Assembly (NCBI RefSeq): GCF_030315745.1
Contig: NZ_JASXSH010000003.1
Span: 62,001-126,000 of the forward strand
DNA length: 64,000 nt
Reading direction: 5' to 3'
Source: Gordonia heveisoli
GTDB taxonomy: Bacteria > Actinomycetota > Actinomycetes > Mycobacteriales > Mycobacteriaceae
A program made the translations under genes and the position numbers. Below are positions 1 through 11,241 of the stretch, piece after piece (position 1 is the first letter of the stretch; every line of letters starts with the position of its first letter). The notes beneath the pieces were generated by a model that saw nothing but the letters and a program-made list of their open reading frames with translations, searched no databases and was not told the DNA's origin.

Positions 1-731
1 GGACTCGCGCGCCATGGATGCGGCGTCGTACCGGTCACCCGGAAGGACACCCGCTCGATGGCATCGGTGTCGGCGGGGAGTATCCCGAATCCGTCGAGGC
101 GGCGGAACAGTCGCTCGCGCAGCATATTCGGGGACGGTGCCGGATCGCCGATGAGGCATGTCTCCTCCAGCAGCACCCGGCCATCGCCGAGTGGCACCGC
201 GTACAGGAAGGTGTCGGGGCGATCGGCGGTGGATGCGGGGCGCCAGTCCATCAGTATCGCGGGGGCGCCGTCGAGTACGGGGGCCGCCGACGACTCGGCA
301 ACCATCACTCCGAAGGCGGTCTGTCGGGGCCCGGCCCCGGACGTCCCGCGCGCATCGATGACGACCCCGGTCAGCACCCGACCATCGTCGAGGGTCACCC
401 GACGGTCATCCACCCGCACGGCTCGCGCGGTGACGTGCCGGATCCGCGGGGAATGCAGGCTGGTGGCCAGCGCGGCCGAGTCGAAGATGGAGTAGCCGCG
501 AGGGACATCGGTTCCCTGCGTGCTGGTGTACACGCGAACCCCGGCGGTCTGGGCGGCGATCGTGCCCGCGTCCAGCCACTCGGGCAGTTCGTCGGTCCAG
601 CAGCCGTAGGTCGCCGACCATGGGCGAGCGGCATGCGGATCGACGAGGGTGACGTCGACGTCGCGGACCGCCAGCCGCGCCGCGAGGGCACGACCGGCGG
701 GTCCGGCGCCGACGACGATCACGTCGGACAT
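1..731 (-). CDS. crtY: Lycopene cyclase (CrtY/CrtL type), 3' end cut by window edge
   Basis: FAD/NAD(P)-fold enzyme predicted to cyclise lycopene ends to beta-ionone rings in carotenoid synthesis. The translation starts MSDVIVVGAGPAGRALAARL, a Rossmann dinucleotide-binding motif. It then shows the family marks YGCWTDELPEW near residue 40, DARGTSGAGPRQTAFGV near residue 125, and FLYAVPLGDGRVLLEETCL near residue 175, which is the most diagnostic lycopene-cyclase block. About 243 codons are visible and the C-terminus lies beyond position 1. The ATG at 731 is chosen because the glycine-rich motif follows directly; a GTG one codon upstream is an alternative. It lies 15 nt downstream of the SDR gene and is probably co-transcribed with it. 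No other crt genes are in view. Family assignment is firm; ring type (beta) is inferred. Confidence 0.83.
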   Translation of the reverse strand, partial: MSDVIVVGAGPAGRALAARLAVRDVDVTLVDPHAARPWSATYGCWTDELPEWLDAGTIAAQTAGVRVYTSTQGTDVPRGYSIFDSAALATSLHSPRIRHVTARAVRVDDRRVTLDDGRVLTGVVIDARGTSGAGPRQTAFGVMVAESSAAPVLDGAPAILMDWRPASTADRPDTFLYAVPLGDGRVLLEETCLIGDPAPSPNMLRERLFRRLDGFGILPADTDAIERVSFRVTGTTPHPWRAS

Positions 732-746
732 CACCGTGGAAGTGGG

Positions 747-1541
747 CTACATGCTGCCGGTGGACAGCAGGCCGCCGTCGACAGCCAGACATTCACCGGT
801 GATCCAGGCGGATTCGTCGCCGGCCAAGAATGCTGCCGCGCGAGCGATGTCCTCGGTCTCGCCCAGACGGCCGAGCGGATAGCCCGCGATCGCCCGTTGC
901 TCGTTGTCACCGGCGATGAGGTCCTTGGCGAACTTGGTGCGCACGATGGCCGGGGCGATGGCATTGACCCGGATCTTGTTTGGGCCCAGCTCCCAGGCGA
1001 GTTCTGCGGTCAGCCGGATCATGGCCGCCTTAGACGCGCCATAGGCGGCGATGACACCGGTCGAGCGGATACCCGCCACCGAGGCGATGTTCACCACCGA
1101 GCCGCCGTTGTCCTTCATGCCGGCGCGGAAGGCCTCCTGGATGAAACCGAGTGCGGCCACCACGTTGGTATCGAAGATCTTGCGCACGGCACCCAGATCG
1201 GCGTCCATCAACGGTCCGAAGACCGGGTTGATGCCGGTGTTGTTGATCAGGATGTCGATGCCACCACCGTTGGTGACGGTCGCCGCGACGGCCTCGGCAC
1301 GGTGGGCCTCGTCGCCGGTGTTGCCGGGGCACGCGGTGACCGTGGCGCCGGGCACCGCCGTGCGGATCTCCTCGGCGGCGGCGGTCAGCGGCTCGGGCTT
1401 GCGTCCGGTGATCACCACCGCCGCACCGCGGCGCGCCAGTTCGGTGGCGATACCCAGCCCGATGCCGCGACTCGCGCCGGTCACCAGGGCGGACTTGCCG
1501 GTCAGATCGGATGTACTCGGAAAACCTGTGGATTGCGTCAC
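747..1541 (-). CDS. SDR-family oxidoreductase
   Basis: A 264-residue classical short-chain dehydrogenase/reductase. Seen: cofactor motif TGASRGIGLG near residue 22, structural NNTG (NNAG variant) near residue 100, catalytic S...YGASK with Y and K near residues 165-169, and C-terminal GECLAVDGG. The substrate cannot be read from sequence; the nearest groups are FabG-like or glucose-1-dehydrogenase-like SDRs. The GTG start at 1541 gives a normal N-terminus. Longer reading to 1634 would overlap the divergent ABC-F start and adds non-conserved sequence. It is the first gene of a likely two-gene unit with the lycopene cyclase. The divergent ABC-F gene begins 85 nt away, so the promoters share that gap. 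Confidence 0.85.
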   Translation of the reverse strand: MTQSTGFPSTSDLTGKSALVTGASRGIGLGIATELARRGAAVVITGRKPEPLTAAAEEIRTAVPGATVTACPGNTGDEAHRAEAVAATVTNGGGIDILINNTGINPVFGPLMDADLGAVRKIFDTNVVAALGFIQEAFRAGMKDNGGSVVNIASVAGIRSTGVIAAYGASKAAMIRLTAELAWELGPNKIRVNAIAPAIVRTKFAKDLIAGDNEQRAIAGYPLGRLGETEDIARAAAFLAGDESAWITGECLAVDGGLLSTGSM

Positions 1542-1626
1542 GCTGCCACGATATCGGCCGAGGCCCGGGCGTCGCGGCGGGTCCGGTGCGAAATCGGCCC
1601 CGAATCCGCAGGTAGACTCAAACGCC

Positions 1627-3255
1627 GTGATCACCGCGACAGACCTTGAGGTTCGGGCGGGTGCGCGGACTCTGCTGTCGGCCCCCGGCGATGCCCTGCG
1701 TATTCAGCCCGGCGACCGGATCGGCCTCGTCGGCCGCAACGGCGCGGGGAAGACGACCACCCTGCGCATCCTGGCCGGCGAGACCGAACCCTATGCGGGC
1801 ACGGTCCGTCGCTCCGGTGACCTCGGATACCTGCCGCAGGATCCCAAGGAGGGCGACCTCGACGTCCTGGCCAAGGACCGGGTCCTCTCCGCGCGTGGAC
1901 TCGACGAGATCCTGCGCGACATGGAGAAGCAGCAAGGGGTGATGGCCGAGGCTGCCGATGACCGCACCCGCGACAAGGCGATCGCGAAGTACGGCCGCCT
2001 CGAGGAACGCTTCGCCGCGCTCGGCGGCTACGTCGCCGAATCCGAGGCCGCCCGCATCTGCCACAGCCTGGGCCTGCCCGACCGTGTCCTCGCGCAGCCC
2101 CTGCGCACCCTGTCCGGCGGTCAGCGTCGACGTATCGAGCTGGCACGAATCCTGTTCGCGGCCTCCGACGACGCGGGAAAGTCGTCGACGACGCTGCTCC
2201 TCGACGAGCCGACCAACCACCTCGACGCCGACTCCATCACCTGGCTGCGCGGCTTCCTGCAGAACCACGAGGGCGGCCTGGTGGTGATCAGCCACGACGT
2301 CGACCTGCTCGCCGACGTGGTCAACCGGGTGTGGTTCCTCGACGCCGTGCGTGGCGAGGCCGACATCTACAACATGGGCTGGAAGCGCTATCTGGATGCG
2401 CGTGCCACCGACGAACAGCGTCGTCGCCGCGAGCGGGCCAACGCCGAGAAGAAGGCGTCGGCGTTACGCAGCCAGGCCGCCAAGCTGGGCGCAAAGGCGA
2501 CCAAGGCGACGGCCGCGCAGAACATGCTCAAACGCGCCGACCGCATGCTCTCCGAACTCGACGACGAGCGGGTGGCCGACCGCACCGCGAAGATCCGCTT
2601 CCCCGAACCCGCCGCCTGCGGCAAGACACCGATGATGGCGAGCGGGCTGGGCAAGAGCTACGGCTCGCTGGAGATCTTCACCGGCGTCGACCTGGCCATC
2701 GACAAGGGCAGCCGGGTCGTGGTCCTCGGCCTCAACGGCGCCGGCAAGACGACGCTACTGAAAGTACTTGCGGGCGTGGAGAAGCCGGAGACCGGAACCC
2801 TCGAACCCGGTTACGGACTCAAGATCGGCTATTTCGCGCAGGAACACGACACCCTCGACGACGACGCGTCGGTGTGGGAGAACATCCGACACGCCGCGCC
2901 GGACGCGGGGGAGCAGGATCTGCGCGGACTCCTCGGCGCCTTCATGTTCACCGGTCCGCAGCTCGACCAGCCTGCGGGCACCCTGTCCGGTGGTGAGAAG
3001 ACCCGTCTGACCCTGGCCGGGCTGGTGTCGTCGGCGGCCAACGTGTTGCTGCTGGACGAACCGACCAACAACCTCGATCCGGTGTCGCGCGAGCAGGTGC
3101 TCGACGCACTGCGCTCCTACACCGGCGCCGTGGTGCTGGTGACCCACGACCCCGGTGCCGCCGCCGCACTCGACCCGCAACGGGTCATCCTGCTGCCCGA
3201 CGGCACCGAGGACCATTGGTCAGACGAGTACCAGGAACTCATCGAACTCGCCTGA
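1627..3255 (+). CDS. ABC-F family ATP-binding cassette protein (Rv1473-like)
   Basis: A soluble twin-cassette ABC-F protein of 542 residues with no membrane segments. This family acts on the ribosome (translation factor or antibiotic protection) and is not a transporter. Seen: first Walker A GRNGAGKTT near residue 36, signature LSGGQ near 162, Walker B LLLDEPTNHLD, a charged linker rich in R/K/A (residues about 260-330), second Walker A GLNGAGKTT near 368, signature LSGGE near 453, and LLLDEPTNNLD. The GTG at 1627 (VITATDLEVRAG) matches the usual family start. M. tuberculosis Rv1473, annotated as a macrolide ABC protein, occupies the same place next to acnR-acn. Whether it confers resistance cannot be told from sequence. 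Confidence 0.9.
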   Translation: MITATDLEVRAGARTLLSAPGDALRIQPGDRIGLVGRNGAGKTTTLRILAGETEPYAGTVRRSGDLGYLPQDPKEGDLDVLAKDRVLSARGLDEILRDMEKQQGVMAEAADDRTRDKAIAKYGRLEERFAALGGYVAESEAARICHSLGLPDRVLAQPLRTLSGGQRRRIELARILFAASDDAGKSSTTLLLDEPTNHLDADSITWLRGFLQNHEGGLVVISHDVDLLADVVNRVWFLDAVRGEADIYNMGWKRYLDARATDEQRRRRERANAEKKASALRSQAAKLGAKATKATAAQNMLKRADRMLSELDDERVADRTAKIRFPEPAACGKTPMMASGLGKSYGSLEIFTGVDLAIDKGSRVVVLGLNGAGKTTLLKVLAGVEKPETGTLEPGYGLKIGYFAQEHDTLDDDASVWENIRHAAPDAGEQDLRGLLGAFMFTGPQLDQPAGTLSGGEKTRLTLAGLVSSAANVLLLDEPTNNLDPVSREQVLDALRSYTGAVVLVTHDPGAAAALDPQRVILLPDGTEDHWSDEYQELIELA

Positions 3256-3283
3256 GTCCGGTTGGCGCGGGCAACTGGCCGGT

Positions 3284-4834
3284 TCAGGAGACCGTCTGCG
3301 GCCAGTACTTCTTTCGCAGTTCACCCTTGACGAGTTTGCCGGTGGGCGTGCGGGGCAGGTCGTCGACGAAGTCGACCGACCGCGGGGTCTTGTACGCGGC
3401 GATCTGCTCGCGCGTGTACGCCAATAGTTCGTCGGCGAGTTCATCCGACGGCAGCGCACCGTCGGCGAGTTGGACGCACGCCTTGGCGACCTCGCCGAGA
3501 TCGGCATCGGGGACGCCGATCACGGCGACGTCGAAGACGGCCGGGTGGTTGATCAGGACGTTCTCGGCTTCCTGCGGATAGATGTTCACTCCGCCGGAGA
3601 TGATCATGAATGCCTTGCGGTCGGTGAGATACAGGTACCCGTCGGCGTCGACATACCCGACATCGCCTGACGTGGACCAGTTCTCGTGGGCCGGATGCTG
3701 CGCCTTGCGGGTCTTCTCCGGGTCGTTGTGATATTCGAAAGCCACGAACTCGCGCTCGAAGTAGACCAGCCCGACCTCGCCGGTCGGTAGTTCGGCGCCG
3801 TCCTCGTCGCAGATATGCACGACACCCAGCAACGGTTTACCGACCGACCCGGGATGATCGAGTGCTTCCTGTGGGCCGATGAAGGTGGCGCCGGCCGCCT
3901 CGGTGGAGGCGTAATACTCGTGAATGACCGGACCCCACCATTCGATCATGGCGCGTTTCACCTCGACCGGACACGGTGCGGCCGCGTGCACCGCGAGCCG
4001 CAGGCTGCTCAGGTCGTAGCGGTTGCGGACCTCCTCGGGCAGCTTGAGCAGGCGGATGAACATCGTCGGCACCCACTGGCTGTGGGTGGCGCCGTACTTC
4101 TCGATCGCCGCGAGTGCGGTCTCCGGTTCGAAGCGGTCGAGGAAGACGACGGTGCCGCCCGTCGAGTTGGTGACGCCGCAATAGCGCAGCGGCGCAGCGT
4201 GATATAGCGGCGCGGGGGAGAGGTAGACGGTATCGGTGTCGAAGCCGTACATAGGTCCGAAGATGGCGGTGTAGGTGTCGGGGATCTCGTCGACCTGCCC
4301 GTCCGGGCGTGGTGTCTTGATGCCCTTCGGTCGTCCGGTGGTTCCCGACGAGTAGAGCATGTCGGTTCCGCGCGGCTGATCGGCGCGTTTGGCGTCCGAT
4401 GCCTCGGCGAGGACGACGTCGTAGTCGGCGAAACCGTCGATCTTCCCGTTCCAGGCGATGCGATGTCCTTCGGTGGCCAGCGCGTCGATCTGACCGGCCT
4501 GGGCGACGGTGTCGGCGATCGTCGCGTCGGCGAACAGCACCTGTGCCGCGCAGTCGGTGAGGATGTAGTTGGTCTCTGCGGCGGTGAGATGGTGGTTGAT
4601 CGCCGTGACGTACAGGCCACTGCGCAGGGCCGCCCAGTACACCTCGAACATGTGCAGGCTGTTGGTCGAGATCATCGCGATGCAGTCGCCGGGGCGCAGG
4701 CCGAGCGCCTCCAGGTGGTTGGCCAGTCGCGTCGAATTCTCGTCGAGCTGGCGGTAGGTCAGCTGTTCGCCGGTCGCCGCGGCGATGACCGCGGGCTTGT
4801 CGGGAGTGGTGGCGGCAAAGACTCCTGGGAACAA
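3284..4834 (-). CDS. Acyl-CoA synthetase (FadD-like AMP-binding enzyme)
   Basis: A 516-residue ANL-superfamily enzyme predicted to activate a fatty or other carboxylic acid to acyl-AMP and then acyl-CoA. Seen: P-loop-like motif YSSGTTGRPKGIK near residue 165, YASTEAAG near 310, TSGDVGYVDADGYLYLTDR near 390, and the C-terminal lysine motif PRTPTGKLVKGEL near 500. The start is a TTG at 4834 with AAGGAG seven bases upstream. It converges on the ABC-F gene with a 28-nt gap. Substrate is unknown; its neighbour is a dead cholesterol oxidase, which hints at lipid or sterol metabolism but proves nothing. Confidence 0.88.
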   Translation of the reverse strand: MFPGVFAATTPDKPAVIAAATGEQLTYRQLDENSTRLANHLEALGLRPGDCIAMISTNSLHMFEVYWAALRSGLYVTAINHHLTAAETNYILTDCAAQVLFADATIADTVAQAGQIDALATEGHRIAWNGKIDGFADYDVVLAEASDAKRADQPRGTDMLYSSGTTGRPKGIKTPRPDGQVDEIPDTYTAIFGPMYGFDTDTVYLSPAPLYHAAPLRYCGVTNSTGGTVVFLDRFEPETALAAIEKYGATHSQWVPTMFIRLLKLPEEVRNRYDLSSLRLAVHAAAPCPVEVKRAMIEWWGPVIHEYYASTEAAGATFIGPQEALDHPGSVGKPLLGVVHICDEDGAELPTGEVGLVYFEREFVAFEYHNDPEKTRKAQHPAHENWSTSGDVGYVDADGYLYLTDRKAFMIISGGVNIYPQEAENVLINHPAVFDVAVIGVPDADLGEVAKACVQLADGALPSDELADELLAYTREQIAAYKTPRSVDFVDDLPRTPTGKLVKGELRKKYWPQTVS

Positions 4835-4890
4835 CTGAACTCCTTGATAGTGACGGGGAACACTCAGCGCCGAGCCTATACCGATCGAAC

Positions 4891-4927
4891 GCTCGTGAGA
4901 GGGAGATCGCGTTTCCCCCTCACGAGC
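4891..4927. terminator. Hairpin terminator
   Basis: Nine-base perfect inverted repeat GCTCGTGAG / CTCACGAGC around a 19-nt loop that can pair further (AGGGA with TTCCC). It lies just past the stop of the cholesterol-oxidase remnant and upstream of the fadD-like gene, so it would end transcription of the remnant's unit. There is no long T tract, as is common in high-GC actinobacteria. Confidence 0.6.
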
Positions 4928-4940
4928 GGCGACGAGCGGG

Positions 4941-6426
4941 TCAGTGCGAAGCCAGAAAGCGATCCATGGTTCGCTCGGCGAGGGCCGAGATGGTCAGTGA
5001 CGGATTGACCAGGCCCACCGCACCAGGCGCGAACGCGCCGTCGACAACGTACAGATTGTCGTAGCCCGCGACAGCTCCGTCCACGTCGGCGGTGCGGTTG
5101 ATGACGACCCCGCCGAGACCGTGATACGTACTGGCAGAGCCGAATCCGACGGCCCGAGAATAGATGGGAATGCCACCTGGGCGACCGTGGCGGAGTTCGG
5201 CACGCTGCCGGAAACGCTCGGCGAAGGCGGCTCCACGACGGTCGAGGTCGTTGCCCTCGGGGAACGGGTAGTTCAGCACGGCGGACCGGGTGGTCCGATC
5301 GAAGTCGACGCTGCCGCGCTCCTCGGTGTGGACCTGGATCAGGTTGGTGGTGGCAGCCCGGCCGAGCGGTGCCGGTAGCGGCGTGGAGTGGTAGACCATC
5401 GACACGGGTCCGCCTGGCATGTCGTCCTCGTAGACGCGTCCGAATCCGGGTCCACCCTGCTGCGTCCCGAGTCATCGGAGAGGGCGGTGCGTGCGGTGAG
5501 GAAGTCGCCGTTCGCGCCGAAACCCGCACCGATCTTCGTGGACAGCCGGGGTAGCGTGCCGGTCGCGCGTGCCTCGACGAGCATTCGGGTCGTATGGAAC
5601 GACCCGGCGGCCATGAAGAGGAAGTCGGCTTCGGAGCGCACGATTCGGACGGTGCGGTGCTGGTCGTCGATAACCCGGGCAGTGACGACGAATCCTGGTC
5701 GCCGCGACCGTGGTCGGATCTCGAAGACCTCGTGCATCGGTTTGATGGTGACGTGGCCGGTGCGCTCGGCGGCGGGCAGGTAGTTGCGGTCCACCGAGTT
5801 CTTCGCGCCGCTGTTGACGCCGAAGCCGAGTTCGCCGGTGATGATGGATGCGGTGGCCCGACCGTCGAGTTCGGCACGGACGATGTCCCAGTCGATCGCG
5901 TAGTCGAAAGCGATCGGCTCCTTGCCGTAGCGACGTACCGCAGCCCGCCACGACCGGGTGCCGACGTATCGGGGATGGGCCATGATGTCGGCCGGCAGTG
6001 GCGAGGCACCAAGCATCCGTTTCGCCCTCGGATAGTAGGTCCGGACCAGTTCGTCGTAATCGACCGCGGCGGGGAACACGTGCTCGAAGTCGGCGCGTCG
6101 GGGAACCGCGGTGAAGGCGCCGAAAGCCAGCGATCCGCCGCCGACACCCGCACCGTAGACGGCATCGAGACCACGGCCTTTGACGCGATCGAGGATCCCG
6201 GGGCAGCGCTGCACCGGGATGCCGACAGCACTGGTCACACCGACGGTGTCACTGAACCAGGCGGCCCGGCCGTCGGGTGCCGAGAAGGTGGCGAAGGTGT
6301 TGCCGTCGGAACGGATCGGCCGGCGCCGATCAAACCGAGTGCGCCGACTCCGGCGGTACCGGCGAGGACGCGGCGGCGTGCGATCGGCGCCGACGGCGCG
6401 ACAATGGGGGATTTGTCGGATTTCAT
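4941..6426 (-). pseudogene. Cholesterol oxidase (GMC-type, ChoD/ChoE-like) pseudogene
   Basis: Remnant of a secreted GMC flavoenzyme that would oxidise cholesterol to cholestenone. Three frames must be joined. The first (from ATG at 6426) gives a twin-arginine signal: RRRVLAGTAGVGALGLIGAG. Directly after it the frame changes near 6325 and sequence resumes at SDGNTFATFSAPDGRAAWF, so the expected FAD-binding GSGYGGAVAALRL segment (roughly 40 residues) is missing. A second frame change lies near 5447-5462, after LTARTALSDDSG; the last frame continues DDMPGGPVSMVYHSTPLP to STYHGLGGVVINRT and NLYVVDGAFAPGAVG. Loss of the nucleotide-binding fold plus a second lesion makes a sequencing error alone an unlikely explanation. 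An iron-box-like site sits upstream. Confidence 0.85.
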
Positions 6427-6448
6427 GACCCACACACCACGACTCACT

Positions 6449-6467
6449 TAAGGCAAGGCAAACCTTA
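6449..6467. promoter_or_regulatory. DtxR/IdeR iron-box-like site
   Basis: The 19-mer TAAGGCAAGGCAAACCTTA matches 14 of 19 positions of the DtxR/IdeR consensus (TTAGGTTAGSCTAACCTAA) and has symmetric TAAGG/CCTTA ends. It lies 22 nt upstream of the ATG of the cholesterol-oxidase remnant, where a repressor would block the promoter. Alignment was by eye; binding is inferred. Confidence 0.5.
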
Positions 6468-6547
6468 GGTGGTCGATTCGGGATTCCAGTTGTGTGTGGA
6501 TCGACTGCGCGGATACCCGGTGAGACGCTCTGCGGCCGTTCGGCACA

Positions 6548-7114
6548 TCACCGTGACACGCGCACCGATTCCTCGACGAGGTCGAGCACCGCGTGCAGAT
6601 CGTCGGTGGGCTGGCCGGTGGCCAAACGTGTGATCAGACCGTCCAGCACGAGATCGAGATATTTCACCAGGACCTCGGTGGGGACATCCTCACGCAGACG
6701 ACCCGACGCCCGGCCCCGCTCCAGACGGGACAGCGTCGCCTTCTCCACGTCGGCCGAATGAGCCGACCAGGATTCCCGGAACGCTGGATCCGTCCGCAAC
6801 TTGCGCGCGATCTCCAGCCGGGTACCGAGCCAGTCGAAGTCCTGCGGTCGTGCCAGCATGTCCCGCATCACCTGCACCAGACCCTGCTCGGCGGCGACGT
6901 CGGCCATCCGTTCGGCATCCTCCTGGGCGAGCGCCAGGAACAGTGCGTCCTTGTCGCGGAAATGATGGAAGATCGCGCCGCGCGACATCCCGGTCGTCTC
7001 CTCGATGCGTTTGACCGTCGCACCGTCGTAGCCGAACTCCGCGAAACAATGCCGCGCGCCGTCGAGAATCTCGCGACGGCGCGCGGCAAGGCGGTCATCG
7101 CTGACCTTGGGCAT
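6548..7114 (-). CDS. acnR: TetR-family repressor of aconitase, AcnR
   Basis: A 188-residue TetR regulator. The N-terminal helix-turn-helix is visible at about residues 14-55 (ILDGARHCFAEFGYDGATV then MSRGAIFHHFRDKDALFLAL), with a ligand-type helical C-terminal domain. It starts 15 nt after the acn stop on the same strand, so the two form an operon as in corynebacteria and mycobacteria (Rv1474c-Rv1475c). AcnR represses acn; its published motif CAGNACnnncGTACTG is present upstream of acn at 10114. Assignment rests on position plus operator. Confidence 0.9.
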   Translation of the reverse strand: MPKVSDDRLAARRREILDGARHCFAEFGYDGATVKRIEETTGMSRGAIFHHFRDKDALFLALAQEDAERMADVAAEQGLVQVMRDMLARPQDFDWLGTRLEIARKLRTDPAFRESWSAHSADVEKATLSRLERGRASGRLREDVPTEVLVKYLDLVLDGLITRLATGQPTDDLHAVLDLVEESVRVSR

Positions 7115-7129
7115 GAAAGAACCCTCGGA

Positions 7130-10320
<3,191 letters not shown>

Positions 10321-11010
10321 ATGAGTCCCGAACCGTTGGTGATCGCTGCACCGCCGGCGACCCCCGAGGCTGATCCCGGCTTCCCGCAGATCCCGCGGAT
10401 GACCGACAACGTCGACCTCGGCGAGTTGTCGACGAGCCTGACCGACGATCGCGTCGCCGTACAGGGCGTCCCGGCCGGGGTCGAGACCCCGCAGATCGTG
10501 GAACTGCGCAAGGTCGTCGCCCATGCGCGCGACGAGGGGCACGACCTCAGCATCGTGGTGATCACCCAGCAGCAGCCCACCTACACGATCTATCGCGACA
10601 TCGCGACGACCCTGCAGCCCGAGGTCGGCGGCACGGTGATCGTGCTGGGACCGAACTCGGTGGGCAGCACATCACCGGACTTCAGTCGCTTCCAGCAAGA
10701 AAAGGCGACCAACGACCTCGATCTCAACCGGCCGGCCGTCGCGGCCCGGCAGATGTACGACTCGATGGCCGAACCGACCATCGACTGGACCCTGGTCACC
10801 CTCCTTTTGATCTTCGTCGTCGCCATCGGTGCGGTCATCGGTCGGGTACAGATGTTGCGCCGTCGACGCAGGCAACTCCCCGACGTCGTCGCGGGGCCGG
10901 CGATCGACGCATCCGCGGCCGCACCGGCCGGCGACGAGCCGGTGGGAGCGCTCGCGTCGTCGGGTGCGGCGGACGGTGACACCGCAGAAGAAACCCCCGG
11001 TCGTTCCTGA
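10321..11010 (+). CDS. Rv1476-like single-pass membrane protein
   Basis: A 229-residue protein of unknown function found next to ripA in mycobacteria. It has an N-terminal soluble part of about 155 residues (ATPEADPGFPQIPRMTDNVD, then LSIVVITQQQPTYTIYRDIA) and one membrane helix near residues 161-180 (WTLVTLLLIFVVAIGAVIG). This is followed by a basic stop-transfer stretch (RRRRRQ) and an Ala/Pro/Gly-rich tail. The ATG at 10321 begins MSPEPLVIAAPP; upstream codons in frame are not conserved-looking. Conserved placement beside the peptidoglycan hydrolase suggests an envelope role, which is inference. Confidence 0.8.
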   Translation: MSPEPLVIAAPPATPEADPGFPQIPRMTDNVDLGELSTSLTDDRVAVQGVPAGVETPQIVELRKVVAHARDEGHDLSIVVITQQQPTYTIYRDIATTLQPEVGGTVIVLGPNSVGSTSPDFSRFQQEKATNDLDLNRPAVAARQMYDSMAEPTIDWTLVTLLLIFVVAIGAVIGRVQMLRRRRRQLPDVVAGPAIDASAAAPAGDEPVGALASSGAADGDTAEETPGRS

Positions 11011-11141
11011 ACCCTCGGTACGGTCGTCTGCGTTGCGGATTTGATACCTGATTCTCAGGTTCTCTCTTTCACCTGCTCATGCCCATCGCCGCAGGTAATC
11101 ACCTAAATGTAATTTTCGTGCGCGGTTTTCCGATGTGTCTG

Positions 11142-11231
11142 ATGTGACGTACGGTTCTGATGTCACATGTGGTGCTCATGTCATGTTGAGCGTCTCATGT
11201 TCCGCACGATGCGTCCCTTGTCACTGTGACA
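11142..11231. promoter_or_regulatory. Inverted and direct repeats upstream of ripA
   Basis: Three elements precede ripA. ATGTGAC at 11142-11148 pairs with GTCACAT at 11162-11168 across a 13-nt gap. CTCATGT occurs at 11175-11181 and 11194-11200. TGTCAC-T-GTGACA, a perfect 13-base palindrome, occupies 11219-11231 directly against the ribosome-binding site. GTCACA-type half-sites recall those reported for the MtrA response regulator, which controls ripA in mycobacteria, but identity of the regulator is inferred only. Confidence 0.4.
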
Positions 11232-11241
11232 GGAGGGGTGA

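Noticed and set aside
18-1649. 543-codon rightward frame at the window start
   Set aside because: Antisense to the lycopene cyclase and SDR genes, which have clear family motifs.
11011-11241. c-di-AMP (ydaO-type) riboswitch upstream of ripA
   Set aside because: Such switches precede some actinobacterial cell-wall hydrolases, but I see no GGGGAACC-type core; only simple inverted repeats (ACCTGA-TTC-TCAGGT at 11046-11060 and ACCTGC...GCAGGT at 11071-11096), which are too weak to call.
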